DNA from: Juglans regia
Taxonomy: Eukaryota > Streptophyta > Magnoliopsida > Fagales > Juglandaceae
DNA length: 64,000 nucleotides
Assembly (NCBI RefSeq): GCF_001411555.2
Contig: NC_049905.1
Location: forward strand, 17,090,891 to 17,154,890
Direction: 5' to 3'
The position numbers and the translations under genes were made by a program. Positions 49,830-61,200 of the stretch are shown piece by piece. Within the stretch, counting starts at the first letter, position 1. Each line of letters begins with the position of its first letter. Under the pieces are notes generated by a model. That model was not told the origin of the DNA and ran no database searches. It worked only from the letters and a program-made list of their open reading frames with translations.

Positions 49830-50782
49830 ACACCTTCCCCACAAGGTGGGGGTATTCTATACAGAGATTGTGGTAAGGTTCCCAAGACGCATCCTCTGGC
49901 AGTTGTCCCTGCCAACGCACTAGGAGCTCGACCAAGGGCCTATTCTTCACCTTCCTCATCCATCTGGTAAGCACCTTTTCCAGTTCTGGTTTAAAGACTC
50001 ATTTTTTATCAACGTGTGGTAAGGTTGGAATTGTTGTGTGATGCTGACTGAGCTTGGGTTTTAACTACAAGACGTGAAATACGTCGTGTATCTGGGCTGA
50101 ATTCGGCAGTTGGATGCGATAGGCGACTTCCCCCACCCTTTGCACCACTCGAAAAGGCCCATAAAAACGTGATGAAAGTTTGAGGTTTTGACGGTGGCAT
50201 ACGGAGGACTGTCTGTAGGGCTGCAATTTCAAGTAAACCTAGTCTCCTTTGTAGAAAGTTTGCTCTTTTCTTCCTTTATCTGCGTATTTCTTCATTCGAT
50301 CTTGAGCCCTGACTAAATTTTGTTTGAGCAGCAGCCAAAGTTTATCACGGTGCATCAATGTATCTTCTACTTCCTATACTCTGGCTGCCTCTGTAGTGTA
50401 GCTCACCCATATGGGGGTTTGCACCCATATAAAGCCTCAAAAGGCGTGATCTTTGTTGAGGCATGTACACTAGAATTGTAACACCATTATGCTAGGGCCA
50501 CCTATTGTGACCATTCTTTTGGTCTGTCCCCCACATAGCTTCATAGGTAATTTTCTACCCATTTATTCACGGCCTCTGCTTGTCCATCCTAAGCAGTGCT
50601 AAAGGCCAACTGCACACCTTGTAGCATGAACAATTCTTTCCAAAATTTGCTGGTAAAGGTTGAGTTTCTGTCTGATACTATGAGTTTGAAGATGTGTTTG
50701 ACAAAGAGTTGGGCAACTATTTTAGCAGTGCATAGGTGGGATAAGGGAATGAAATGGACGTGTTTAGTAAACCTGACCACTA
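49830..50782 (-). pseudogene. Gypsy integrase-chromodomain remnant
   Basis: At 50780-50589 the minus strand reads TKHVHFIPLSHLCTAKIVAQ and SDRNSTFTSKFWKELFMLQG, the central integrase core of plant Ty3/gypsy elements. Near 49930-49840 the minus strand reads LLVRWQGQLPEDASWEPYHN, a chromodomain core, followed by a stop before the PPT. Between them are several stops (for example directly after FSTA). The upstream part of the polyprotein is missing. Confidence 0.75.
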
Positions 50783-50785
50783 GGG

Positions 50786-52911
50786 GTGTAAATTCAAACC
50801 GGAAAACCGGTTTGGACCGGACCGGACCGGACCGGTTGATACAAAAATATATAAAAAATAATATTTGTATATATAAGTTTTATGCAAAATTAAAATTGTA
50901 CAAAATATTTTATATATATTAATATATATATAAGTTTTATATATAATGTATAATTATATGTGAAATTTTTATATATAATATATATAATTATATATCATAT
51001 ATGAAATAATTTCATATTATAATTTATAAATTATAACATAAAATGTTAATCTTAAATATGAACATTTGTAATTTGTTTGATCATATGCTATTAATATAAT
51101 TATATATAAGATAATATTATTATTTAATAAAAGTTTAATCTTAAAAATGAAAATTTAATTGATCATGTATTATATAGCTATACTAATAGTCTATTATAGA
51201 CTATAGTTATACTTATAATTAATACTAAAAGTTTTTACTAAAAATTTATAACTAATACTAATATTAAATATATAGTTTATAACTAATACTAATATATAAC
51301 TATACTAATAGTCTAATATTAATTCTATTATATAGTCTAATATATTATTTAGCTATACTAATATATAGTTTATAACTAATACTAATATATATACTAATAT
51401 GCAAATATTAATACTATTATACAGTCTAATATACTATATAGTTATACTAATATATAAGTCTATAACTATTTAACTAATTCTAATGGTTTAATATAAACTA
51501 TAGTTATACTTATACTAATATAGTTATACTAAATCACTGTAACTAATACTAATATATAACTATACTAATATGTTAATATTAATAATATTATATAGTCTAA
51601 TATATTATATAATTATACTAATATATAAGTCTATATCTATTTAACTAATACTAATAGTTTAATATGGACTATAGTTATACTTATACTAATATAGTTATAT
51701 TAAATCACTATAACTAATACTAACATATAACTATAAGGCTAATATTAATACTCTTTTTTTTTTGAATGAAACATACTCATTTTATTAATAAACCGAAATT
51801 ACAAATGTGACTTATCAATACAAGAAATTCCAATACACAGAAAATCTAGTTATAAGCCAACTAACGCAACAGCTCTGGGGCTTCCCCACACACAAATACA
51901 TTTGCGGCGGATATTGTCTTAACTTCTAATCAAACTCTCTTGTAACAGAGAAAGCACTCTGTAAAAACAGAACTTAAAGGTCCTCTCTATCCTCCTAGGG
52001 AATAAGAGTACGGGACACTGCTATGGATATCAAATCCAATAGCCTATTCTTATTTTATTAGAACTAAACTAACAAAACAACTACAAATAACCACATTAAC
52101 AACTACAAGACCACAAGCTCTGGTGAGACCCCAGACGTCACGCCCACCGCAAGCATCGTCATCTCGAGCTCTGGTGGAACGAGCACCCAGCGTACATACA
52201 GACCACAACACCCGGCCGTATAACCACCGGCCGTAGCATCGCCCAACACTCTCGAAAGCCTTGCCCTGAATTACGTCAGATCTAAAGGCTCAAACCTCAC
52301 TCAGGTCAACAAAAGCAACACCAACATCAGAAACAAGAAAACTATAAAACATTGAAAAGGACAATAACAAAGAAACGAAACAAAAAAAAAACAGTACAAA
52401 AAATACAAAACGGATGAACAGTACACAATGGTCGGCATTGTTTCATGTAGAACTGTTCACGTTGGGAGGAAAGCAGATGGTTAGACTTGGAAGATCCGGA
52501 GTCAGAGGTTCCACAGCAACCGAGCATGGTGTCGGGAGAGGGCTCCTCGGTGGCGCTTGAAGGCCACGCGCCAACGCTATTTGAAATTTCGTCCCACGCC
52601 TGCAGGCTACGCGCCACTCCGATGGACGCCGGATTTGGAGGTCTTGAAGATCAGCGGCTGGGCGTCATACCGACGAGGTGCGTGTAGAGAAGTGGTGGCT
52701 AGAAAGACTCGAACGGCGATCCTCCCTTATTCAGCCTAAAAATACAAAATAAAATAAAAATACTATACAGAAGTTAAATAGACAGAGAAAAGGAAGAGGG
52801 CATGGGGGTTTGGACGAGCAAGGGGGTTTTTCGTTCGGAAGGGAGAGGTTTTCGTTCGTAGACCCTAGTATTAATACTCTTCGACTATAGTACATTAAAC
52901 TATACTAATAG
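50786..52911. mobile_element. AT-rich terminal-repeat element nested in the gypsy element
   Basis: It begins GGGGTGTAAATTCAAACCGG followed by tandem ACCGG units, similar in reverse to the element end at 364-381. The body is very AT-rich with irregular tandem phrases such as ACTAATACTAATATATA. It is split by a LINE insertion at 51756-52868 and resumes to about 52911. The right terminus was not recognised. Confidence 0.45.
51756..52868 (-). mobile_element. LINE-type retroposon nested in the AT-rich element
   Basis: Perfect 13-bp duplications TATTAATACTCTT flank it (51743-51755 and 52869-52881). It starts with a T tract on the left, so the element's poly(A) end is there and it lies on the minus strand. 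Its 5' end (right side) has ACGAACGAAAACC, similar in style to the 5' part of the 39437 element. No long ORF is kept. Confidence 0.8.
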
Positions 52912-55200
52912 GCTCACTCTCTCGTCTCTGCCTCTCTGCCTCGTCTCTCCAACTCTCTCGGCCCCTGTCTCTCTGCCGAGTCTGCCCCCTCAACGGCAAA
53001 CCCTCTCTGCATCCATGCCTCCGTATACGGCGTATAACACTAGTGGGGTAGGAGTGTGGTACGTGGTTGCTACGGAACTAGAAGCAAAGGTGGTTGCAGA
53101 GGGGAAGAGATCGGAAGCGAGGAATGTGGAGCAATTGAAGACTGTGGTGGAGAAGAAGAGGGAGCTCGGGGAACGGTTGATGGCACGGTATACGAAGGAT
53201 TACGAGGCCTCGAGAGGGCAGAGCGGGGATATTAAGATGTTGGTAGTCACACAAAGGTCTGGTACTGCAGCCGATAAGGTCTCGGCATTCTCGGTTATGG
53301 TGGGGGACAATCCAATTGCCAATTTGCGGTCACTCGATGCGCTTTTGGGTAAATATGCTTCTGGAAATGAAATCTTTGAACTTCATGAGTTGTACAAAAA
53401 AAGGGTATTTTGTTTGTCTAGTTTGTTTCTTCCACAACCATATTCTGTTTAATTGGAAAATAATTTATTTTCTGAAATTAGAAAATGAGAAATTCTACAA
53501 CTGTGGTCAAAGAAGGTTTGGTTATGCTTCTGAACTAGGGACTCTAAATAAGCTTATTAGTTTTATAGAAGTTATGCAATTTAGGCGTGAAACTAAAGTT
53601 TTTATTATTATTATTAATATTTTTTTTTTTTTCTGGTTGATTTGGTAAGTATTGTGTTTTTATCGGTAAACAAAATTTTATTGACTATGGACATGGGCAA
53701 GGTAAGCGTGATTTTCTATTCTGGTGATTGAGGAATCCATGAAAAAATTAGAAATGTTCCAGTTCCTCGTTGCATATTATATACACCTCAAGCAAGGCTA
53801 TGGGCCCAGTGGTCTTTGTTGATTAATGGGCCTCTCAATTAATTCAATTAAGGACGAGGGCGTTGTAAGGTTTCAAATAAAAAGTTTATGTTTTGTCGTC
53901 AATCTGAATTATGAGAACTGCTACGCCCACAAAGAGATTCACAAAAAATACCTCACAGAGTGATGTGGCATGATGTTTAGATTTGGTTTACAATAACGAA
54001 AGCTTTATAATCTAAAGTACGGCATCACGGCACATCACTTTGTGAGAGTTTTTTTGTGAAGCTGTTTATGGACTAATTATTTTCCTTCAGTTGTATATTA
54101 ATCAATAAGTGCTAATGTAGAAAGTAGATATTTTTTCCATATATTGTAACAACTTAAAGCATACGATAATTATGTTTTTGAATAGATTCATTGGAAAATG
54201 CATGTAAGAGCATGAAGACTAAGAAAAATAGGTTAATTTGACATGAATCCAGCTGACTCAACACGAACTTGTATGACACGTACTTGAATGACTCATTTTG
54301 TTATTCGAGTTTGGTTAGGTTGGCTCTTTAATGACACTACCCTAATAACCCGACACGAATCCGAATGACACAGCTCGAATTGCCACCCCCAGTATGTATG
54401 TCAATGTAGCACGGAAACTTGGTGGATGGATTCGTTGAATGTAATGTGGTGCATTTGAAAGGAACGCAATGAGTGGAAATTGAAGATTTTTTGAGAATGC
54501 GACAGATGACCTTAGATCTATAGAGCTAGAAATTCTTTGTCTAGATGTCAGCTCAGAATAGCTATAGCCTTGCTAGTTATCAAGATTTTATGTCTTTTTG
54601 TTTTCTCTCACCTTCCTATTCAGGCGCTCCTCTTCTATACAGCATGCATACTTCGTTTTGTCTCCTTGCACTTGTAATAAAGATGGCTTATATATATTGT
54701 GGGATTGGGATGCCACAGACAATAGTGTTTGCTGGTTTCTAAATCTTTCTACATCTATGTTTCTCATCCTGTTAATCATTTTGATTAGCTTTCAGCAAAA
54801 CATCTCCTGAAAGATATATCCTTCTTTCTGTGGAATCTTTGTTTGTTGAGCACTGTTTGTTGAATCTTAAGATCTTTAAGGTTAGCTGTTTTTGGGTGAT
54901 TAGGAAAGGTTCTGGCAACTGATAACTTGAGAAAGAGGCACATTCTGACAACAGATAAATTGGATGGCTTCTCACAACAGCTACCAACTTTGCAGCTTTT
55001 TATATTTCAACTATGTTTGCTCTTTCATCTTCCTAATAGTTGGATGTTTCCTTTTGTATACTTCCTATATACTAGGGTTACACCCACTGCGTGTCTCAAT
55101 GATATTGCATTATGAAAAAAATGAATGTTAAGATCTTGGTTCTTCTATGACCTTACTCAAGATGCTAATTTGATACGGATTCTTGACCTTTCATTGTTTA
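52912..55200 (+). repeat. Downstream duplicate block (copy B)
   Basis: Partner of 38602-43186. It contains the CT-rich LTR end, the last segment of exon 1 and most of intron 1, without the 2.2-kb LINE. It continues into exons 2-16 of the gene. Confidence 0.85.
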
Positions 55201-58200
55201 TCCTTTTAGATATATTTGCCAAAGGGAGCGGTAGTAATAACCAAGCTTTTCTGGAATTGTCTATATATTGCATTTCACTGTGGCTTTAAACACTATGATC
55301 ATGCCAGAAAAATGTGAGCCAGTTGTGTCAAATGCTATGCATCTGAGTTTTCTTGTCATCCAAGGACATTAGATTTGCATTAGTTCGGTTGTTGTGCATG
55401 TTATATTGGGTCTTTGAACTGGCTTTTAATGGAACAGATTATTTGTTGCAGGAATGGTAGCATCAAAAGTTGGAAAGCGCCATGCATTGACAGGTTTTGA
55501 AGCACTGAAAGAACTGTTTATTGCAAGGTTCTCTCGCTCTCTCTTCTATTTTCATGACATCTAACAACCTGAAAAATGACCCCTTCGTAGTTGCTTAATG
55601 CCCTCTTTGAGGCACAAGGAATTGTATGTGGTGTGTCCTAGATTGGTGGTGTCCACCTGTAGTAGCCACTGTTCACACTGTTTATTATCTCTTGATATCA
55701 TATAGACTCCCATTTTTTTTTTTTTTTTTTGATAATGAATAAGAATTTTATTACCATGAATAGGCATAGCCCGAGTACACGGGAAATATATAAGAGGAAA
55801 TACCTACACACAACGACTAAAAAGATAGAAAAAAACTAGAATAACTCCAACACATCATCACCATTCATTACATTAGCCTTAGCCCATAGACACAGAGTTT
55901 TAAAGAAAAATTCCCCAATTTCTTCCATCGATCGTTCATTGTCTTCAAAACATCTCCCATTCCTTTCTAGCCATAGACACCACATCAAGCACGAAGGAAT
56001 CATTTTCCAAATGGCTGCAATAGGTAGACTCTGCCCAGCATAACTCCAACAAGCTAGTAAATTCACCACATGCTTTGGCATTACCCAAGAAATACCCATC
56101 CTTCCAAAAATGACATTCCACGAACTATTAGCCACCTCACAATGGAGAAACAAGTGATTAACTTATTCGCCATGTTTCTTGCACATAGAGCACCAATCAA
56201 CAATACAACGACCATGCTTTCTTAGATTTTCTGTAGTCAGAATTTTATCATGTGACACCAGCCAACAGAAGAAAGCAGCCTTACTCGGCACTTTAACTTT
56301 CCAAATACTTTTCCAGGGGTAATCAGATCACCTCGGCAGGTTAAAGCATTATAATAGGAGGGTACTGAGAATCTGAAATTTCTTTCATGAATCCACAACA
56401 ATCTGTCTACACTTCATTGAACAATCTTCAACTCATATAATCTGCTGAGAAAATCTGAAATTACATTAACTTCCCAATCATTTACATTTCTCACGAGGTC
56501 AACAGTCCATTGAATGCTATTATTCAAAAAAGAGAATGAATCAGCCACAGTAGCATCTTGCTACCTTGCAATCTGAAAAAGAGAAGGAAATTCATCTTTG
56601 AGAGTTAACTCTCCACACCAATTATCATGCCAGAAGTGAATTCTTGATCCATTCCCCACCTTAAATTTGACATGTTTAACAAACTCCCCCCAACCCATTT
56701 GAATTGATTTCCATAATCCCATCCCATAAGCTCCTTTTACTTCATTTGAACACCAACTACCCCACATACCCCCATATTTAACATCTATCACATTTTTCCA
56801 TAATGCATCTCTATCTAAATGATATCTCCATAACCATTTCCCACAAAGAACTTTATTAAAAAGCCTCAAGTTATGCACACCCAAACCATCATTTGAAATC
56901 GGTTGACATACCTCGTCCCAACCTATCAAATGATATTTCTTTTCCTCCCCTTTACCTCCCCACAAGAAATTCCTATAGATCTTTTCAATTTTCATAGAAA
57001 CCCCCACTTGTAAAGGAAAGAGAGAAAGGAAATATGTTGGAAGATTGGACAGCATACTCTTGATTAAAGTGATTCTACCCCCTTTAGACAAATATTTTTT
57101 TTTTTTCCTGCTGGCTAACCTCCTCTCAATCACTCCTTCCCAAATCGAAACCGATTTATGTGAGGCACCCAGGGGAAGACCAAGATATGTCATAGGCAGT
57201 GACGATATTTAACACCCCAAAATATTAGCCAGATCTGAAATAGTTGACACTGAGCCTGCCGGAACAATTTCAGACTTGGTTAAGTTAATTCTGAATCCCG
57301 ACACAGCTTCAAAACATAGCAAAAGAGTTCTTAAGGACCGAAGTTGATCTTGATTAGCTTCACTGAAAATTAATGTGTTGTCGGCAAAAAGTAGATGAGA
57401 AACAATCACACAACTCCGAGAATCACAGCCCACTTCAAAACCCGACAAGAAGCTACCTCCCACCGCCGCTTCAATCATTCTACTCAATGCATCCATGACA
57501 AGAATACAGAGAAAAGGAAATATCTGATCTCCTTGTCTCAAACCACGTGAACTATTAAAGAAACCAACCGGGTTACCATTCAAGAAAATGGAGAATCTTG
57601 GTGTAGAAATACAATACTTTATCCACATACACCACCTCTCACCGAAACCATATCGACCAAGTAAATACAATAGAAATTCCCAGCAAACATGGTCAAACGC
57701 CGTTTCCATATCCAATTTAACCAAAACTCCGGATTCGCCCATTTTAATTCTGTGATCCAAACTGAAATCCCGCATAGATGCTGCCCCCACCTTTTTAGGA
57801 ATCAAAGCTATAAAAGTAGCATTGATACTTTTCTCGAATTTCAGAACAGCATAAATGTAGTATTGACCATTATTTCAATGGTCAATTTAGTGTATGAGAG
57901 GCTCAATTCCTAGTTTGGCATGTTTAATGCTATATGATCTGGCAAAAAGAAGCTGGTCCACTTTGAGTGTAGAATTACATTTGCTTCAACACTTCTGCTT
58001 GTATCATAACTCTCATTCAACACTTTTCTTATTTTCATATTTGTGAATTGTGCTTCATTGCTGCACTGGTTTATCCTGTATAATTTTATTTTACCAGTTT
58101 ACTACCTGATCGTAAGCTGAAGAGCCTCTTACAGCGACCAGTAGATAGTCTTCCTGAGACTAAGGATGGTTATTCCCTTCTTCTTTTCTGGTATTGGGAG

Positions 58201-61200
58201 GAATGCTTGAAGCAGAGGTAGGTATTATTTCTGTTTCGTTAAATGAGCTTTGGTTCCAGTTATGCATGAGTAATTTTTTATTCTAGGTATGAACAGTTTA
58301 TTTGTGCACTTGAGGAAGCATCAAGAGATATGTTACCTGCATTGAAACATAAGGCATTGAAGGTTAGTCCGGTCATTATTATCAGATCAAAGCACTTTGC
58401 ATAGGTATTTTTGTAGATCGGAAGTGTGTTTTCAAGAATCATGCAGCTAATTGAGTTATTGAATAAATTACAAAGTTAGTGGATTTTGATTGACTGCATG
58501 TGAATTGAAATCGAATGTGAGAGGTTTCAATACGTAACTAGTAAGTGAGAAAGATTAAAATCTAATGAGTATTGTGGATTAAAACTTAAATTATATAAAG
58601 TTGGTGTTTAGCCAAAGTGATTGTGATCTCATGGAATTTTTTTTTTTTTCAGACGATGTATGCGCTGCTGAAGAGTAAACCAGAGCAGGAGCGCAGATTG
58701 CTTTCTGCGTTAGTCAACAAAGTAAGTTCACCTTGAAGTCTGCCTCATGTGGAAACTACCTATAAAAAAAATCCTTCTTGAAGATTTTAATTGAAGTTGC
58801 TTTAACTTTTGAAGTTGTTTCCTTGTCTACTTCAATTATTGTATTACTTACAGCTGGGAGATCCTGAAAACAAGGGTGCATCCAATGCTGATTTTCACTT
58901 GGCAAACCTTTTGTCTGATCATCCCAATATGAAGGTATGGCCATCTGGTGTAGTTAATTCTAATTGTTTGCTTTGTGTACAATTTTTTTTTTTTTTTATA
59001 CGTAATCAAGAAGTTTTATTCATAGAAATAGGCAAAACCCAAGTACACAGGGAGTATACATGAGAGTTTGCTTTGTGTATAATGTGAAGGCTTATGTGTT
59101 GCTTAACTGGTTTAGCCTGCTTGTTTTAACCAATGACACATTCAAGTTTAAACTTCATAAACATTGAGGTATAGGGCATAGAACATTGCATTTTTTTATT
59201 GAAAGGGTATGTACACAGGTCATATGTCAAATATTGTAAGATTTCTCATGCTCATGGTCCTTTGTCATTATGAATCCCCTTCCATCCTCACACTCCCCCT
59301 CCCACACCAAAAACAGGGAAAAGAAAATTTGCTGCCGACTTTCTGGCTTTTAGGATGTACTTACTGAAAGTCATGGTTGCTATTGTGGATGGTGATTTGA
59401 TCTAATTATTGACCTACCGTTTACAGGTGGTGGTTATTGATGAGGTGGATTCTTTCCTCTTTCGGCCGCATTTAGGGTTACGAGCGAAGTACCATGCTGT
59501 ATGGCTCTTCATTTTTACTGCTGATAATTTTAGTCTCTACTATGTAATTTGGAGGAAACTTGTTGCGTAGTTTGAATATTAGTTTGCCCTGTATATTTTG
59601 CCAGTAGCTTGTATAATAATGGTGATCTTGTGCTTACAAAATGCGTACACACAGAGTGGTAAGAGATTTAATGAAGTTCTTTGCATTCGTTTGCCCCAAA
59701 TATATGGTTGCCATGATTGGCTTTCAAGAGTCAAGTATCATTCGATCTTGTGAGCCAGATTAGTTAGCAGATTTTTTTCCAGACTGATTGGGAATCTTAT
59801 GACCAGACTGGCATGGATATTTATGGTTTTTTGCCACTGTCCTTAGGCAACCAAAGTATTCTGATGGCAATAACCGCGTTTGCCAGTAAAAGTCAACCAG
59901 TGTTCATGTGTTTTTCTGTACTGATATGCCTCTTTACATTTGTTTTACTGATTCAAGTCCCCTTGATACTTTTGAGCTTGAACTTCCATATGCTAGATTC
60001 TATTTGTTCTTAATTAATTTTTCATGATCATATACATTTAGTATGGGTCTGTCTTATTTGGAACCATTTGTTTTTCTTCACTGAAACCACCTCTCTAAAA
60101 CTACTGAACTGGTTCCAAAACCTTGATTATACTTCTAAAGGGTTGTGTTCCTCAGCTTCTATATTGCACCACAAATCTCTCTATTTCTTTTGCTCAACTT
60201 TTCTCCTTACCCTAGTGCACCCAATTCAGGCTCATTTGTTTTGACCTGCAAGTTTTTCGTTCTGTTTTATACAAATGCAGGTTAACTTTTTGAGCCAAGT
60301 TCGACTTAGTCGTAAAGGAGATGGGCCAATAGTGGCTAAATGTTTAATAGACGTGTATTTTGCACTTTTCAAGGTATGGCTGCACTCCTGTTTTGAATTT
60401 GTATCATTTATTGTGCATGGCCTTCCTATCATGTTTGAATTAAATTTACACGATCTCTATACAGTTTCGTCTTTATTATTGTAGTTTTGAATTAAATACA
60501 GTTTCATACCCATTCTTACCAAAAGAAATATGTATATTAAGAGACCATTTCTCTGACTAACTCCAATTTTTTTCGTTGGACACTGTTGTTTTACTTCAAC
60601 AATGCACCATCCTTCTGACTTGGTGAGGATGATAGAAGAACCTTATAGTTACAATTCACAATTTCAGGTCCTGATTACTGAGGCTGGTACTGGTGCTGAT
60701 CAAAAGATAGATAAAAGTGGCAAGGCTCTGGATAAAAAAGCTCAGGGGTACCATAAGGATAGTAAGGGTAGTAGAGTGAAAAGTTCGTCAGAAACTCACG
60801 TTGAATTGGATTCAAGGCTTCTATCAGCTCTTCTAACAGTCCGTATAAATGCTTATTCATTCTATGTCAATGTTACTCTGAATAGGATATTTTTGTTTGC
60901 TTCCCAGTTGTTATAGTTATGCTCGAATTGTGGGCTTTTGGAAAAGCTTATTCTGAAATGTTTCTAACTACTTGTGGTTTCCCTCTCTTCCATTCTCACA
61001 GGGAGTAAATAGAGCATTTCCTTATGTCTTGAGCAATGAGGCTGATGACATTATTGAGGTCCAAACGCCCATGCTCTTCCAACTGGTAGGTGTAATGCTT
61101 GATGTCAATTTATTGCAATCCGTTGAGAGGAAACTTCATTTTTTGTGCTGTAATGTGGACATTCATTAAAAAAAAATTCAGTGTCCGTATCAGATGTTTG

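Larger units (their letters stand above)
49370..53039 (-). mobile_element. Ty3/gypsy chromovirus-type retrotransposon, decayed, with nested insertions
   Basis: The insertion is bounded by CTAGT on both sides (49365-49369 and 53040-53044). The left LTR begins TGTAACAGTC and ends GTATAACA (49370-49811). Next to it, in minus orientation, is a polypurine tract (AAAGAGAGGGGCAGT). A chromodomain remnant and integrase fragment follow on the minus strand. The right LTR survives only as its end (similar over the last ~45 bp, CTCCGTATACGGCGTATAACA). Gag, protease, RT and RNase H are missing, replaced by an AT-rich element and a LINE. Confidence 0.75.
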
